NCBI RefSeq assembly: GCF_023101765.2
Contig: NC_064228.1
Span: 2,656,501-2,720,500, forward strand
Direction: 5' to 3'
DNA length: 64,000 bases
DNA from: Spodoptera frugiperda
Lineage: Eukaryota; Arthropoda; Insecta; Lepidoptera; Noctuidae
Below, piece by piece: positions 54,604 through 64,000 of this stretch (the first letter of the stretch is position 1; every line of letters starts with the position of its first letter). The notes beneath the pieces were generated by a model. It worked only from the letters and a program-made list of their open reading frames with translations. It was not told the DNA's origin and did no database searches. Both the position numbers and the translations under genes were made by a program.

Positions 54604-56536
54604 TGACGACAAAATATATTTTGTGTTTTAATTCTCAATACTCCAAAATCTACTGCGCTATTTATGAACCTACACGTCTACTGGTGAATAAAAATCTTTT
54701 CATATAGCTAGAGCGATTTAAGCAATAACTTGCGACTCAAGCATAATTGGAATTTTTCATTTTAAAACACTGTATTTTCAAGTGTTCCTTTAAATGTAAA
54801 ATGCTTATTGTTCAATATTTAATGGATTTAGACATCATAATTGAGAAAAAATATTACAATCATACAAGTAGAAATAAACTGACTACCCTAACAAATCGAT
54901 AATTATTCATCGACGATTGCCCACCACTACAATATGACTATTTTCGTTAAACGCCACCTAGTGGACAGAAGATATACTTCGTTGTTGTAAAAATTCAGCG
55001 ATGCGTTCATAGATGGCGCACTGTTGTGTAATTGTGATAAGAATTACTTTTTTAATTATTTTCTTGCAGAACTGTATTTAGTAAATCTAAATTATTAATA
55101 ATATTATAAGCTTTATCAATCCAATTATGTGGTTCTTTCAGGACGATATGGTTAGAAGTTTTTCGAAAACTATAGTTAAACCCAATGAAGAATGTCGTTA
55201 CGTGCTCACCAGATGTCACTAACGTAGCGCGAGGACCTCTATGCCCAAATTACTATAACTGTCACAAATTGAATGTTCAATGATTAAACGCTAGGGGCTC
55301 TAGTAGTAAATTCTAGATTGGGTAACATACCTTTCTCGCCGCGAATTCAAGCGCGGTAGTTCTCATTATTACTCTCAGTTAGACTTTTTCAAATTATTCT
55401 CTTAGATATGTAGAATACTTTTCTACTTACAGAACTTAATAAAAATCTCCAATTTTATCTATTACTTCACAACCCTTTGTACCTACGTATCTTTTTACAA
55501 CAATTTACAATGACCAATTTGTCACATCACCTGCCCCTGTGCTTTCTCTGTGTTTAGTAGTCTCGACAATGTTAACGACAACTATCGTTCGCTAAGTAGT
55601 AATGATGATGTCGAAGTTCAATATGTACATGGATGTAGAATTTTAACCTTATTATTTTGTAATAAATCTGTCTCAAATGTCAAAAAAGGGTTTGATTTTC
55701 GGGTTGGGTTATAACAAACCCGAAAATCAAAACTTTAATTCCTATCTAGGTATTAAAGTTTTAGTTGGCTTTGAGAAAATTTGGAATTGTGCTCGGTGTA
55801 TAGCAATAACCTCACCTAATGTTGCATTGAATTCAAACATGACTGGTGAAAAGTGAATCTTGCATGATATACCTATGCGCACTACCCATTTAGGTATTAA
55901 AATACAAGACGTTATGTTACATTATTTTGTTTGTAATAAACTGTTATATATGTAAATTAAATAAATAGTCAGAAGCACACTGAATATATTTCATAAAACA
56001 AAAGAAGATCATAAATAGTTTCCACTCCTATAAGTATAAAATATATAACATAAACTAATATATTTATAAATCTAATAACATCGATATAACTTAACGACTG
56101 TATTTTATCGTTAACATTGTATCGTCGAGACTATCGTGTTATAGTGAGGGAGAGTTCAATCTCAGGGGATGATCCCATGATGATTACCAATAATTACACG
56201 CGCAGTTGGACATATGCTCTAATAACGTTAGCATAAGGGTGGAAATCGTAAATTAAGCGTGTAATCTCGCTTTTTATGCTTAATTTGAATGTTTATTTTG
56301 TGTTTTTTTTTTGTGGGACTGTTTTGGCTATTACAACGTGAGGACGAGGTTTTAAGTTCGAGCTTATGCGTTGTACAAAATGTTATAGTTATTTTTTTTT
56401 TTAAGTCAAGGACAAAATTATTTATTACCAATAGACCAGGAAGGCACTTTTGAAAATCAAAGCAAATATTATTACAATATAAAAAAAGGAATATGTCTAT
56501 CTGTCGGTCAGTCCTCTAATGAAGCTGTTTGCTTCT
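54604..56536. other. No gene seen
   Basis: AT-rich, with a perfect 15-bp-arm hairpin at 55691-55731 (TTTGATTTTCGGGTT) and a SINE scrap at 55755. Confidence 0.3.
55755..55900 (+). repeat. SINE family C fragment
   Basis: Decayed body (GCTCGGTGTATAGCAATAACC ...) ending in a degraded tail (AGACGTTATGTTAC). Confidence 0.4.
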
Positions 56537-56750
56537 AGGCGTTACAAGTGCGTTGTTGGCTTTTTGGGCGTTAGGAATTTAAGAGTTGTTGGGGAATTGG
56601 GGAGATTGGGAAGGGCGTAATTGGGCCTTTGGTAACGTCACTCATACAATGGTATACAACGTAAGCGTTACTTCATGTCGGTTTTTTGTGAGGCCGTGGT
56701 ATCATTACGGTCGAACCGGCTTATTCGTGCCGAAGCATGGCTCTCCCACA
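56537..56750 (-). repeat. Family A repeat
   Basis: GGCGTTACAAGTGCGTTGTT through GCCGAAGCATGGCTCTCCC. Confidence 0.6.
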
Positions 56751-57174
56751 CTTTGTTTCTATTCGCTTGTACAAATTAAGCCAAAGCCGTGAAATAACAT
56801 TTCATCTACCAATCACAAGACAACCTCCAATAAATCATTACAACATAACAAAGAAGACAGACTAATAATAATTTATGGCAACACCGTCTCCAGAGAGTCA
56901 ATTAAATTCATTAGCGAGCACAGATTATATTGCAGGGGTCCGGTAACAATGTTGCCATACCGAATAATTGTCTGCAAGTGACTGTGGACAAATTGGCGTG
57001 CTATTATGCCTGTCTACCCCTTTTGTGGGATAAATCAATGTGTTGTTGTTTAGTTTGTAAGATTTGTCTGTGTTTTATCGTGAGGCTATGTAAGATGTAG
57101 CCTGTTGATCATACTCCATTAGTCAATAATAATTGTGCTATTTAGATTAAATAAAATATTTTTTATATTACCAC

Positions 57175-57310
57175 TGGCTGACCTGGCAAACTCCGTGCTA
57201 CCTCAAACATATTAATGTTTGAGGTAGACGGAGTTTTTCAAGACTAAAATTTACCAAATCGGTCCAGTCAGTCTCGAGTTTTAGCAAGATTAACGATCAG
57301 CTATTGATTT
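57175..57310 (-). repeat. Family F repeat
   Basis: Inverted: CTGACCTGGCAAACTCCGTG ... GTCTCGAGTTTTAGCAAGAT. Contains a local palindrome at 57191-57233. Confidence 0.5.
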
Positions 57311-59151
57311 ATATAATATACCCTATCATCATCCCTATTCATGTTATAAGTCTATCGAAAATATCTTTGGTTTAAGACGTATCGAATTTTGTATATGATC
57401 ATTACAAACTACTTAAACTCTAGTTGTGAATTCAATTTATTAATTTTAATTGATTAAAATAAAACACTATCGTAGGTACTCGTACTAGGTGTTTAAACAA
57501 CCATTTTCCTACTCGACTTTTTTAAACATTTTTATAGTCTCCAATATTTGGTGGGGGTGCCAGATACCCGGCGGCAATGGTGTGAAAACCACTGAGCATT
57601 ATTTAATTATAATAATAACTATTAATATAACAGCGACATCCTAAACGCCAGCCGGATTTAACAAAAAAAGTAACATATTTTGTCAAAATTGTTCAAAAAT
57701 TCGAAAGTGTCACATTTGACACAAATATGACAAATTGGTGGCAAAAACTGATCAAAACATATTCCCGCGAATACCAGACATGTTTTTACGAAGAACTTTA
57801 TAAAAATACAACTATTTCGAGTATTTATTTTGGACTTTTTTTGTTACACGACACCTCATTATAGCTAATCAGTTTGTTTTTTAAATCAATAGCGAAGGGT
57901 GCATCTTTGGAAGAAGGTGGATACGACAGGACAACTTTCTTATTGAACTTGTTTTGTTTAGGACTATTCATATTACTGTAAACATGTAAACAATGGGTCA
58001 TTGCTATTCTGAATCTAAATAATTATAAACTTATCCGATATTGCAAATACAAATTTGAAAAAAGAACTTGTTGACTAAATAGACTAATGCACCGATTTTT
58101 TTTTTCACTTCTCCTGCCTTGGGTGAAGCAAGAGAGAGTATCAGACTCTTACTGACTAAAGACCACGCCGTTCCTACTCCTGTTCTTCGAGCTAGAACCC
58201 TGGTAACCCGCTAAGCAGTCCGCTGAATACGCTACCACTACACTAAACTTCGTAAGCTAAAACAAAAGCATACGTTATTCACATCCACAAAATTCTTTCC
58301 TCAAAAAAGAAAGTAGTAGCATCGTTTTTTTTGTAGCAATAAATCTGTCAGGGGGCGCGAACCCGCGGGGCGTCACTAGTCGACCGTCGACACAGCACAT
58401 TACAACGTTTGGGTTAATTTACTTCATTAAAGGTTAAACTTTTACTAAAATAACATTAGTGTTTTAGTTTTGTACCGTTTCTTAAGTTATTGTGTGTGAT
58501 ATGTTGTTTTATTTGTTTATTTTTACAAATGATAAATGATGTTTTTTTGCAAATAGAACAATGTAACTTTTACACGTCAATCTCTTAAATAACTAGATGA
58601 GGCCGGCATTTCCTATCTGAGACTGCTCTGAGAAGAAATGCCGAAACAAACCCGGAGGTCATAGTCTCTCTATACGTCTATTAAATTAAAAATTACGTTT
58701 AAATCTTCAATGGTTTTCTACATAAATTGTTGCCACACCTTTTAATTCCCGAAGTAAGAAGAGATGCAGAAATACAACGTAACAACACCTACTTTTCTTT
58801 AGTATTGTTGGGAATCCTATCATACCATGTTATATTTATGGGGGAACTTTGCTGTGTGGCTAGAAAAATCTAAACTTCATGCTTCAAGAAATCGAAGAAA
58901 CTTTATGGGGTTTTGTTCGTAGGGTTGATCCAAATATAGACCCCTGACCTCTTGTTGGACGGACATTAAAATAAAAATTAGTCCTCTACCCTATTATAGT
59001 AAACTCTTACCTAAAAAGAGACCGATAGTCCAGCTAAACTGTAACGGACTGTTGGTATAATAAGCAGTTGTTTTTGGAAAATTAGTAAAGCGAAAATCAT
59101 CTTATTTCATTAAATTGTATTTAAATACATAGGTAGATAGGATTATAGTAT
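57311..59151. other. No gene seen
   Basis: Apart from family B at 58100-58225 it has only AT-rich sequence and a GCGAACCCGCGGGGCG scrap at 58357 that resembles a decayed tRNA-like SINE head. Confidence 0.3.
58100..58225 (-). repeat. Family B repeat
   Basis: Inverted copy: CTTCTCCTGCCTTGGGTGAA ... AACCCGCTAAGCAGTCCGC. Confidence 0.6.
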
Positions 59152-59360
59152 AAGTCGGTAAACGAGCTGATGGATTACTAGATGGTAAGCAATTGGCGTC
59201 AGATGTGGATACCTGAAACACCAGAGGTGTTACCAGTGCGTTGCTGGCCTTTAGGGGATTAGGAATTTATGATTTGTTGGGGATTCAGGAATTGGGAAAG
59301 GGTGAGGTGCATACAAAGCGTTGTTTCACGTCAGTTTTCTGCGAATCCGTGGCTCTCTCA
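59152..59360 (-). repeat. Family A repeat
   Basis: AAGTCGGTAAACGAGCTGAT through GTTTCACGTCAGTTTTCTGC. Confidence 0.6.
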
Positions 59361-59569
59361 CTACACGAGTAGGTATAGCATTTATTAATACGAAATGAAA
59401 CAATAGAAGAGGTATCACGCTCGACTTGCAGGCGACGTCGCGTGAAATGCAACTGTCATGTTATTTACTACTGAATGTCATGTGTACTATAAATAGTAGT
59501 CCTGAAGATATTATTTCAAGATATTATTGCTGAAATATGACGCTTCGTTAAAATTATATTAAAGACTAG

Positions 59570-59745
59570 CGAACCCGACTAACTTCGTACCGCCTCAAAC
59601 ATATTTTTCCATTTTTCTCACCTTTTAAACTCTTCCTGGATTTCCACCAATAACTTAAGACCAATATTTGCCAAATCAGTCCAGCTATTCTCGAGTTTTA
59701 GCGAGACTAAAGAACAGCAATTGATTTTTATATAAAGAGATAATG
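59570..59745 (-). repeat. Family F repeat
   Basis: Inverted: GAACCCGACTAACTTCGTAC ... CTCGAGTTTTAGCGAGACTA. Confidence 0.55.
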
Positions 59746-59829
59746 ATTTTAGACGTTTAGATCAATAACTTTGAGAGGAAAGAAGTTTCCTTCCGTAGCA
59801 CTTTTAAGCATCGCCTGTGGATTATTTTA

Positions 59830-59945
59830 GATTCATTGATTGAGACTGCACGGAACAACTCTTTGTGTGATCTATAAATTGTTGTTTCGGGTCTGAATGT
59901 CATGTGTATGTGAACTTGTATGTTTGTAAACGCACCCACGACACA
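59830..59945 (+). repeat. SINE family E fragment
   Basis: Inverted relative to the 43-kb copies: CACGGAACAACTCTTTGTGT ... AAACGCACCCACGACAC. Confidence 0.5.
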
Positions 59946-60028
59946 GGAGGAAATCGTAGTGTGAGGTGTCGATTAAAAAATTCGTTATGAAATTAGAGCA
60001 AATTTAAAACATGCATTTTTTATGTTAT

Positions 60029-60183
60029 TAGCTGGTAAACGAGCAGACGTATCACCTGATGGTACGCAATAGCCGCCGTCCATGGACATCCGAAATATCA
60101 GAGGCGTTACAAGTGCTTCGCCGATCTATTGAGGGTAAGGAATTTAAAGATAGTTGTGAATCGGGGATTGGAAAGGGAATGTA
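60029..60183 (-). repeat. Family A repeat
   Basis: TAGCTGGTAAACGAGCAGAC ... ATCACCTGATGGTACGCAAT; distal part lost. Confidence 0.6.
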
Positions 60184-60479
60184 ATCTCCATGTTACATTC
60201 AATGATAAAACCTACAAGAATTAGACCCCAAGTAAACCCATAAGCAAAGACTAGTATCATAAAAAAAGCAATGAAAAGGCAGCCATTTTTACATTTTTAT
60301 ATCCAGACGGGTGCCATATTGGATTCGTGTTACACTTCACATGAACGGCGGAATTATGTGACGTCACTTGATACCTGTTTATCGCTCGTGTAAGATTACA
60401 CGTGTATGTTGTTATAGGGTGAGCAGGCTTGGTGGGAGGATGCTTTAGATTGAAGGTAGAGGTAGACTGGTTAAGTCTT

Positions 60480-60608
60480 AAGACCGGCAACGCACCTATG
60501 ACGGTAGAGGTTAGGTCTTAAGGCCGGCAACGCACCTGTGACTCTGGTGTTGCCGGTGTCCATAGACGGCGCTGATCGTTTACCATCAGATGACTCGTCA
60601 GCTCGTTT
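60480..60608 (+). repeat. Family A repeat with internal duplication
   Basis: GACCGGCAACGCACCT occurs twice, at 60482 and 60521, a short local duplication inside the copy. Confidence 0.55.
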
Positions 60609-60799
60609 GTAAACTACGTTTAAAAAAACCGACATCAATATACTAAAACCTAGTCCTACGCGTAACAAACGCTTTTCTGAAAACTGCATCAAAATCCTTT
60701 TTAAATAGCGTTGATATGTCTGCGTTTGCCCTCTAACCCGCTTACTGGCGTGTTGGCGAAGCGAAGATGTGGCTGAAAATGAACACATACACAGACTTA

Positions 60800-60860
60800 G
60801 AAAGTAGGTACCTATTCACTCTGATCTTGAAAAAACCCGGGTCGTATTTGTTAGGAAAAA
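60800..60860 (-). pseudogene. LINE ORF2 C-terminal scrap
   Basis: The minus strand reads FFPNKYDPGFFKIRVNRYL, matching the ORF2 terminus seen at 35.6 kb. Nothing else of the element is recognisable. Confidence 0.4.
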
Positions 60861-61439
60861 AAAAATAGGATGGTTTCGGGTAATCGTGAGACAAATGCGC
60901 ACAAACAAACACATATAGACACCTCCATCTTTTTTGAAGTCGGTTAAAAACATTTAGATTATAAATATGAATATGATTAGGTGGAAACCAAACGCATCCA
61001 CAGCAACGTAGCATAGTATTTCTCTAATTAAATAGTGAAGAACCCTAACTATAAAATTCCATTTGGACGCAATATCAAAAATTCTTAGAACGTTCCAAAT
61101 ACGAATTCAAATTTTTTCGCGCGATGTTTATCTCGTTCCATTCATTCAATAGTGATATATAAATGTGAGATAATCCCGGGATTGTTGAGAAGGCTTGATG
61201 CGCAAGTCGATTTTTGTCGAGGCTTTATTAGGGATGCTACTTATGTTTTTTTGCAATTTGTTATTGGTGTCAATAAAAAACACGTTTTTGGCTGGTATTC
61301 TAGCAAGATTGGTTAGTATGCTCTTAAGGAGAAAGTGAGACTATGTAAACCCTAAGTTTGAAGAATATTTTCATTGTTTTATATGTAACCATTACTTAAA
61401 CTTATTTAAGTTAGTAACTGTTTTAGCTTTAAAGAGAGT

Positions 61440-61620
61440 ACAGGTAGAAAATCAACTTTAAAATCACGGTTTACTCACGTAAATTAAAAACTCTACTAAT
61501 TTCGAGTTACAGAAAGATTCTACATCATGAGCAGCGTGCGCAGACGTGGCGACCTCGCGCAGCCTACTTCGCGCTAGTTAATTGAGTATATCTCACCATA
61601 GTTATTATAAAAAGTTAGAA
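61440..61620. repeat. Family D repeat
   Basis: AAAATCACGGTTTACTCACG ... ATCATGAGCAGCGTGCGCAG ... ATAGTTATTATAAAAAGTT; nearly complete. Confidence 0.5.
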
Positions 61621-61799
61621 AATCGCCCATATAATATATATACTTTAAATACATATATTCTCTCTGAAATATCACCAAGAAGTTGATATCTTCTACATAA
61701 TTCTAAATAAAATCTCGGTTGCCAGGCTGTTCCAATTAAAAAGATTTCACGCCCTTCAACATTCGAACTTGGAATACAATAAACGTCCGAAAACGTCAT
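61605..61799 (-). CDS. Candidate short coding exon or ORF, unidentified
   Basis: A 64-codon frame from ATG 61799, MTFSDVYCIPSSNVEGREIF onward, with protein-like composition (GTAWQPRFYLELCRRYQLLG). A possible donor AAA|GTATAT lies at about 61645. It sits between repeats and does not join in phase to the candidate exon at 63.6 kb. The 3' end overlaps the family D repeat edge. Function unknown. Confidence 0.25.
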   Translation of the reverse strand: MTFSDVYCIPSSNVEGREIFLIGTAWQPRFYLELCRRYQLLGDISERIYVFKVYILYGRFSNFL

Positions 61800-61804
61800 G
61801 CTAA

Positions 61805-62690
61805 ACTTTTTTTTTCTGCGCCATTCAGTTGGGCAAAGGCGTGACGTCGTTAATCCTCAGTTAGGCCTGTTACACAATGACGCGGTTGACAAATGAACAC
61901 CCCTATTGTTAGCGCAATAGATTTTTATAACAGATTATTTAGACATTCTCTGGTAAACAGATGTTTGCAAATGGAGTGGATGATTTTATTTTAGAAGTTT
62001 GTTTGAAAGTGAATTTATCACTATGAAATGCAGGCTGCCTAGTTATTATATAGGTTGAGTGACTGTTTGACTCCAGGGTAGGTAAGTATAATACTCTAAT
62101 GTCTAATGTTTACACTTTAAACCAAACAATATAATCTATGTATGCCTTTTTTAAGGGGGGAAAATCGTGCAAAGTCTTCTCTTGCCTTGGACAAGGCGAG
62201 AGGGAGTGTCATGCTCTACCTCACAAAAAACCACTCCGTTTCTACTCCTGCTTTTCGAGCCGGAGCCCCGGTAAATCCGCTTGGTAGTCCGCAGCTCTGG
62301 ATCAGGCATCAGCACTAACCTATGTATGCCTATAAAATCTCTTAGTGACCTTACGACCAACGAATTAAAGTCCTATTTACAAGCTTATTCCGTTAGCACT
62401 TCAGTAGAAGTTATTCAAAATCAAGTACGCAAGTCAATTGCTATCTACACTCGATGAAACATTAACAAAAATCTGAAGTAGCTAATTCTTTATTCAAACT
62501 CCTGTCACCGAGTTTTTTTTTAATATCTTGATCCTGTTGGGCAAAGGCATGCGTTAATCCCGTGTTACGTGTTATAGATGCAACACAAAGCGTCTGAGGC
62601 CGCGGGTGCAAATGAACAGCACTATTGTGAACACTTGCGTTGCATTGGTTAGAGATCAGGGTTGGCGATTTGAATTTGGAATTTTAGGTT
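61805..62690. repeat. Pair of related repeats
   Basis: 61815-61930 and 62530-62680 share a T-run, GTTGGGCAAAGGCRTG, a GTTAATCC stretch and a CAAATGAACAsCmCTATTGT block. Two old copies of one family. Confidence 0.45.
62152..62318 (-). repeat. Family B repeat
   Basis: Inverted copy: GGACAAGGCGAGAGGGAGTG ... GTCCGCAGCTCTGGATCAGG. Confidence 0.65.
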
Positions 62691-63617
62691 AGAATTAGTT
62701 TTTGTAGGGAGGTTTTATTTAGGTGGTACGAGTATTCTTGAGTATTTGTGGTAAATTACCTCTTAATATCAGAGACCCTAAAAAAAATGTGAAAAAAAAA
62801 CTAATAGTAAAAGCATTTTTTTTTGTTATCAAATTATGTTGTAAGTAGTCGAATAATATGGTATGTAATTTGAAAAATTAAAAGAGACAATGTTAAAGTT
62901 TAGTTTTTGTAGAGCTAGGGTTGTATAACATTCACAAAAGTACTTTAAATCAATCCCCAAATAATATTGATTGGAAATCCACTTACTTAATAAGGAACAC
63001 AAATAAATCTCTCAATAATCATGCCACGGACAGCCCTACACACAAAATCATCAACAATACACGTTAACATCGCTAAATCTAACGTTGACAATAAACTATT
63101 GCGCATTTGTACCCGGGACCCGGGACCCCGGACTCCGGGGACGAGACAACGGGAACATTGGGTACAACACTAGTATCAATTGACACGCCCTTACGTACTT
63201 GACATAATGAAGTGGCGGGAAAAAATGGATTACTCGTACTATGAAGTGATTGTCTGTGCAAACTTTAGTGTAATATTGCATTTAATTTTACGTGTTCTAT
63301 TTTTGTAGGTAGTTATACTAGCTATGCAATGGTGATCTATTATGTCTGTATTATACATATAAATCTTCCTCTTGAATCATTCTATATATATATATAAAAA
63401 AAAAACATCAAATCGCATCATAATCTGTTGCGTACTTTTAAAGATTTAAGGATACAAATAATCCGTTGCAGAGAAAGCTACTTTGTTTTATACTATGTAG
63501 TGAAGTAGAGCGCATTATTGCAGGTATAACTATTACCGTTTAATCTAGGCTCTGGAGAATTTAGACAAATATAATGTTCAATGAGTCGCCAGTCATTAAC
63601 GACAAAGTAATACTTAC
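62691..63617. other. No gene seen
   Basis: AT-rich. A short GC-rich CCCGGGACCCGGGACCCCGG tract at 63114-63140 stands out, without an explanation. Confidence 0.3.
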
Positions 63618-63678
63618 ATTTGCGGCCTCTATTTTTCTTGTGGGTGTTATAGAAGCTGACTAGTTGACTAAAAGACAT
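63618..63678 (-). CDS. Candidate first coding exon, unidentified
   Basis: ATG at 63678 encodes MSFSQLVSFYNTHKKNRGRK, followed by a full consensus donor T|GTAAGTA at 63617. The open frame continues past the donor, so splicing is not forced. No continuation with matching phase was found at lower coordinates. The product is not recognised; this could be chance. Confidence 0.25.
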
Positions 63679-63837
63679 TTTTTATCTTATTTAGCCTCTA
63701 ACAATTGTATACATGAGTACATTTAATAACGGACATTTTCATTATAGATATATGTAAGTAAAATGTTACAATCGATTACAGGCGAGCACAGCATTCGTAA
63801 ATAATATTCTCTACTCAGTATTATGTATTATTAACAC

Positions 63838-63990
63838 TTTTTTTAAGGAGGGAAAATCATCGAATGACTTCTCCCGCCCTGGGCGAGGCGAGAGGGAGTG
63901 TCAGACTCTTAATGACTAAAAACCACCCCGTTCCTACTCCTGGTTGTCGAACCGGAGCCTCGGTAAACCCACTAGGTATTCCGCAGCTCT
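63838..63990 (-). repeat. Family B repeat at window end
   Basis: Inverted copy: CTTCTCCCGCCCTGGGCGAG ... CACTAGGTATTCCGCAGCTC. Confidence 0.65.
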
Positions 63991-64000
63991 GCAATTAATA

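Noticed and set aside
57191..57233. let-7-like TGAGGTAG in a hairpin
   Set aside because: Only the seed matches; the rest differs, and the palindrome lies inside a family F LINE-tail repeat.
60257..60788. Minus-strand frames of 77 and 105 codons
   Set aside because: They span family A repeat copies and a LINE scrap; no coherent domain.

Overview
This is a window of AT-rich nuclear DNA from a moth, most likely a noctuid. The evidence is spliced genes with canonical GT/AG introns, insect-type promoter elements, and a dense layer of short interspersed repeats of types familiar from Spodoptera/Helicoverpa-like genomes. These include tRNA-derived SINEs, RTE/CR1-like LINE tails, MITEs and a Tc1 fossil. 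The species is inferred from style only; no search was run.

Two protein genes can be read completely. (1) 1631-11788, minus strand: an 11-exon gene for a 1461-residue URB2/Npa2-like nucleolar ribosome-biogenesis protein. All ten splice junctions keep frame (total CDS 4386 nt), and its introns are loaded with transposon debris. (2) 46897-50601, plus strand: a 5-exon gene for a 274-residue LAMP-family lysosomal membrane protein. It has a signal peptide, four luminal cysteines, one TM helix and a YDTM tail motif. It is followed by a roughly 4 kb repeat-poor stretch that looks like a very long 3'UTR.

The most interesting object lies in the gene-poor 12-46 kb interval. At 30666-33141 there are eleven tandem copies of a ~75-80 nt RNA-hairpin unit, spaced 189-304 nt apart. 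The 3' arm (about 22 nt) is identical in all eleven copies, while loops and flanks have drifted. Variants in the 5' arm keep or improve base pairing, and loop length changes break any reading frame. This fits a multicopy miRNA cluster or an hpRNA/endo-siRNA locus (compare Drosophila hp-CG4068). A strong acceptor lies just upstream (30587) and an AATAAA just downstream (33450). A TATA+Inr promoter with a short exon and a GTGAGT donor at 17135-17269 is a possible, unproven start of the host transcript.

Other structure: a 17-bp minisatellite of exactly 96 phase-perfect units (39925-41556); a foldback element with ~700-bp inverted arms (12980-14784); a 996-bp element with perfect 19-bp terminal inverted repeats and TGGCCA motifs (34062-35057); a MITE carrying a truncated MADF-domain reading frame inside a URB2 intron (7365-7962); several smaller MITEs and perfect hairpins; and a SINE split by another insertion with a 13-bp target-site duplication.

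Repeat family labels used below are local to this annotation: A (GGCCGGCAACGC family), B (GGAGCTGCGGACTACC family), C and E (tRNA-derived SINEs), D (GTTTCGAGTCACAG family), F (CTCGAGAACGGCTGGACC, LINE-tail family), G (RTE-like LINE tails), X (GACGTCAC-containing MITE-like family). The 54.6-64 kb end holds repeats and at most two weak candidate first exons on the minus strand.
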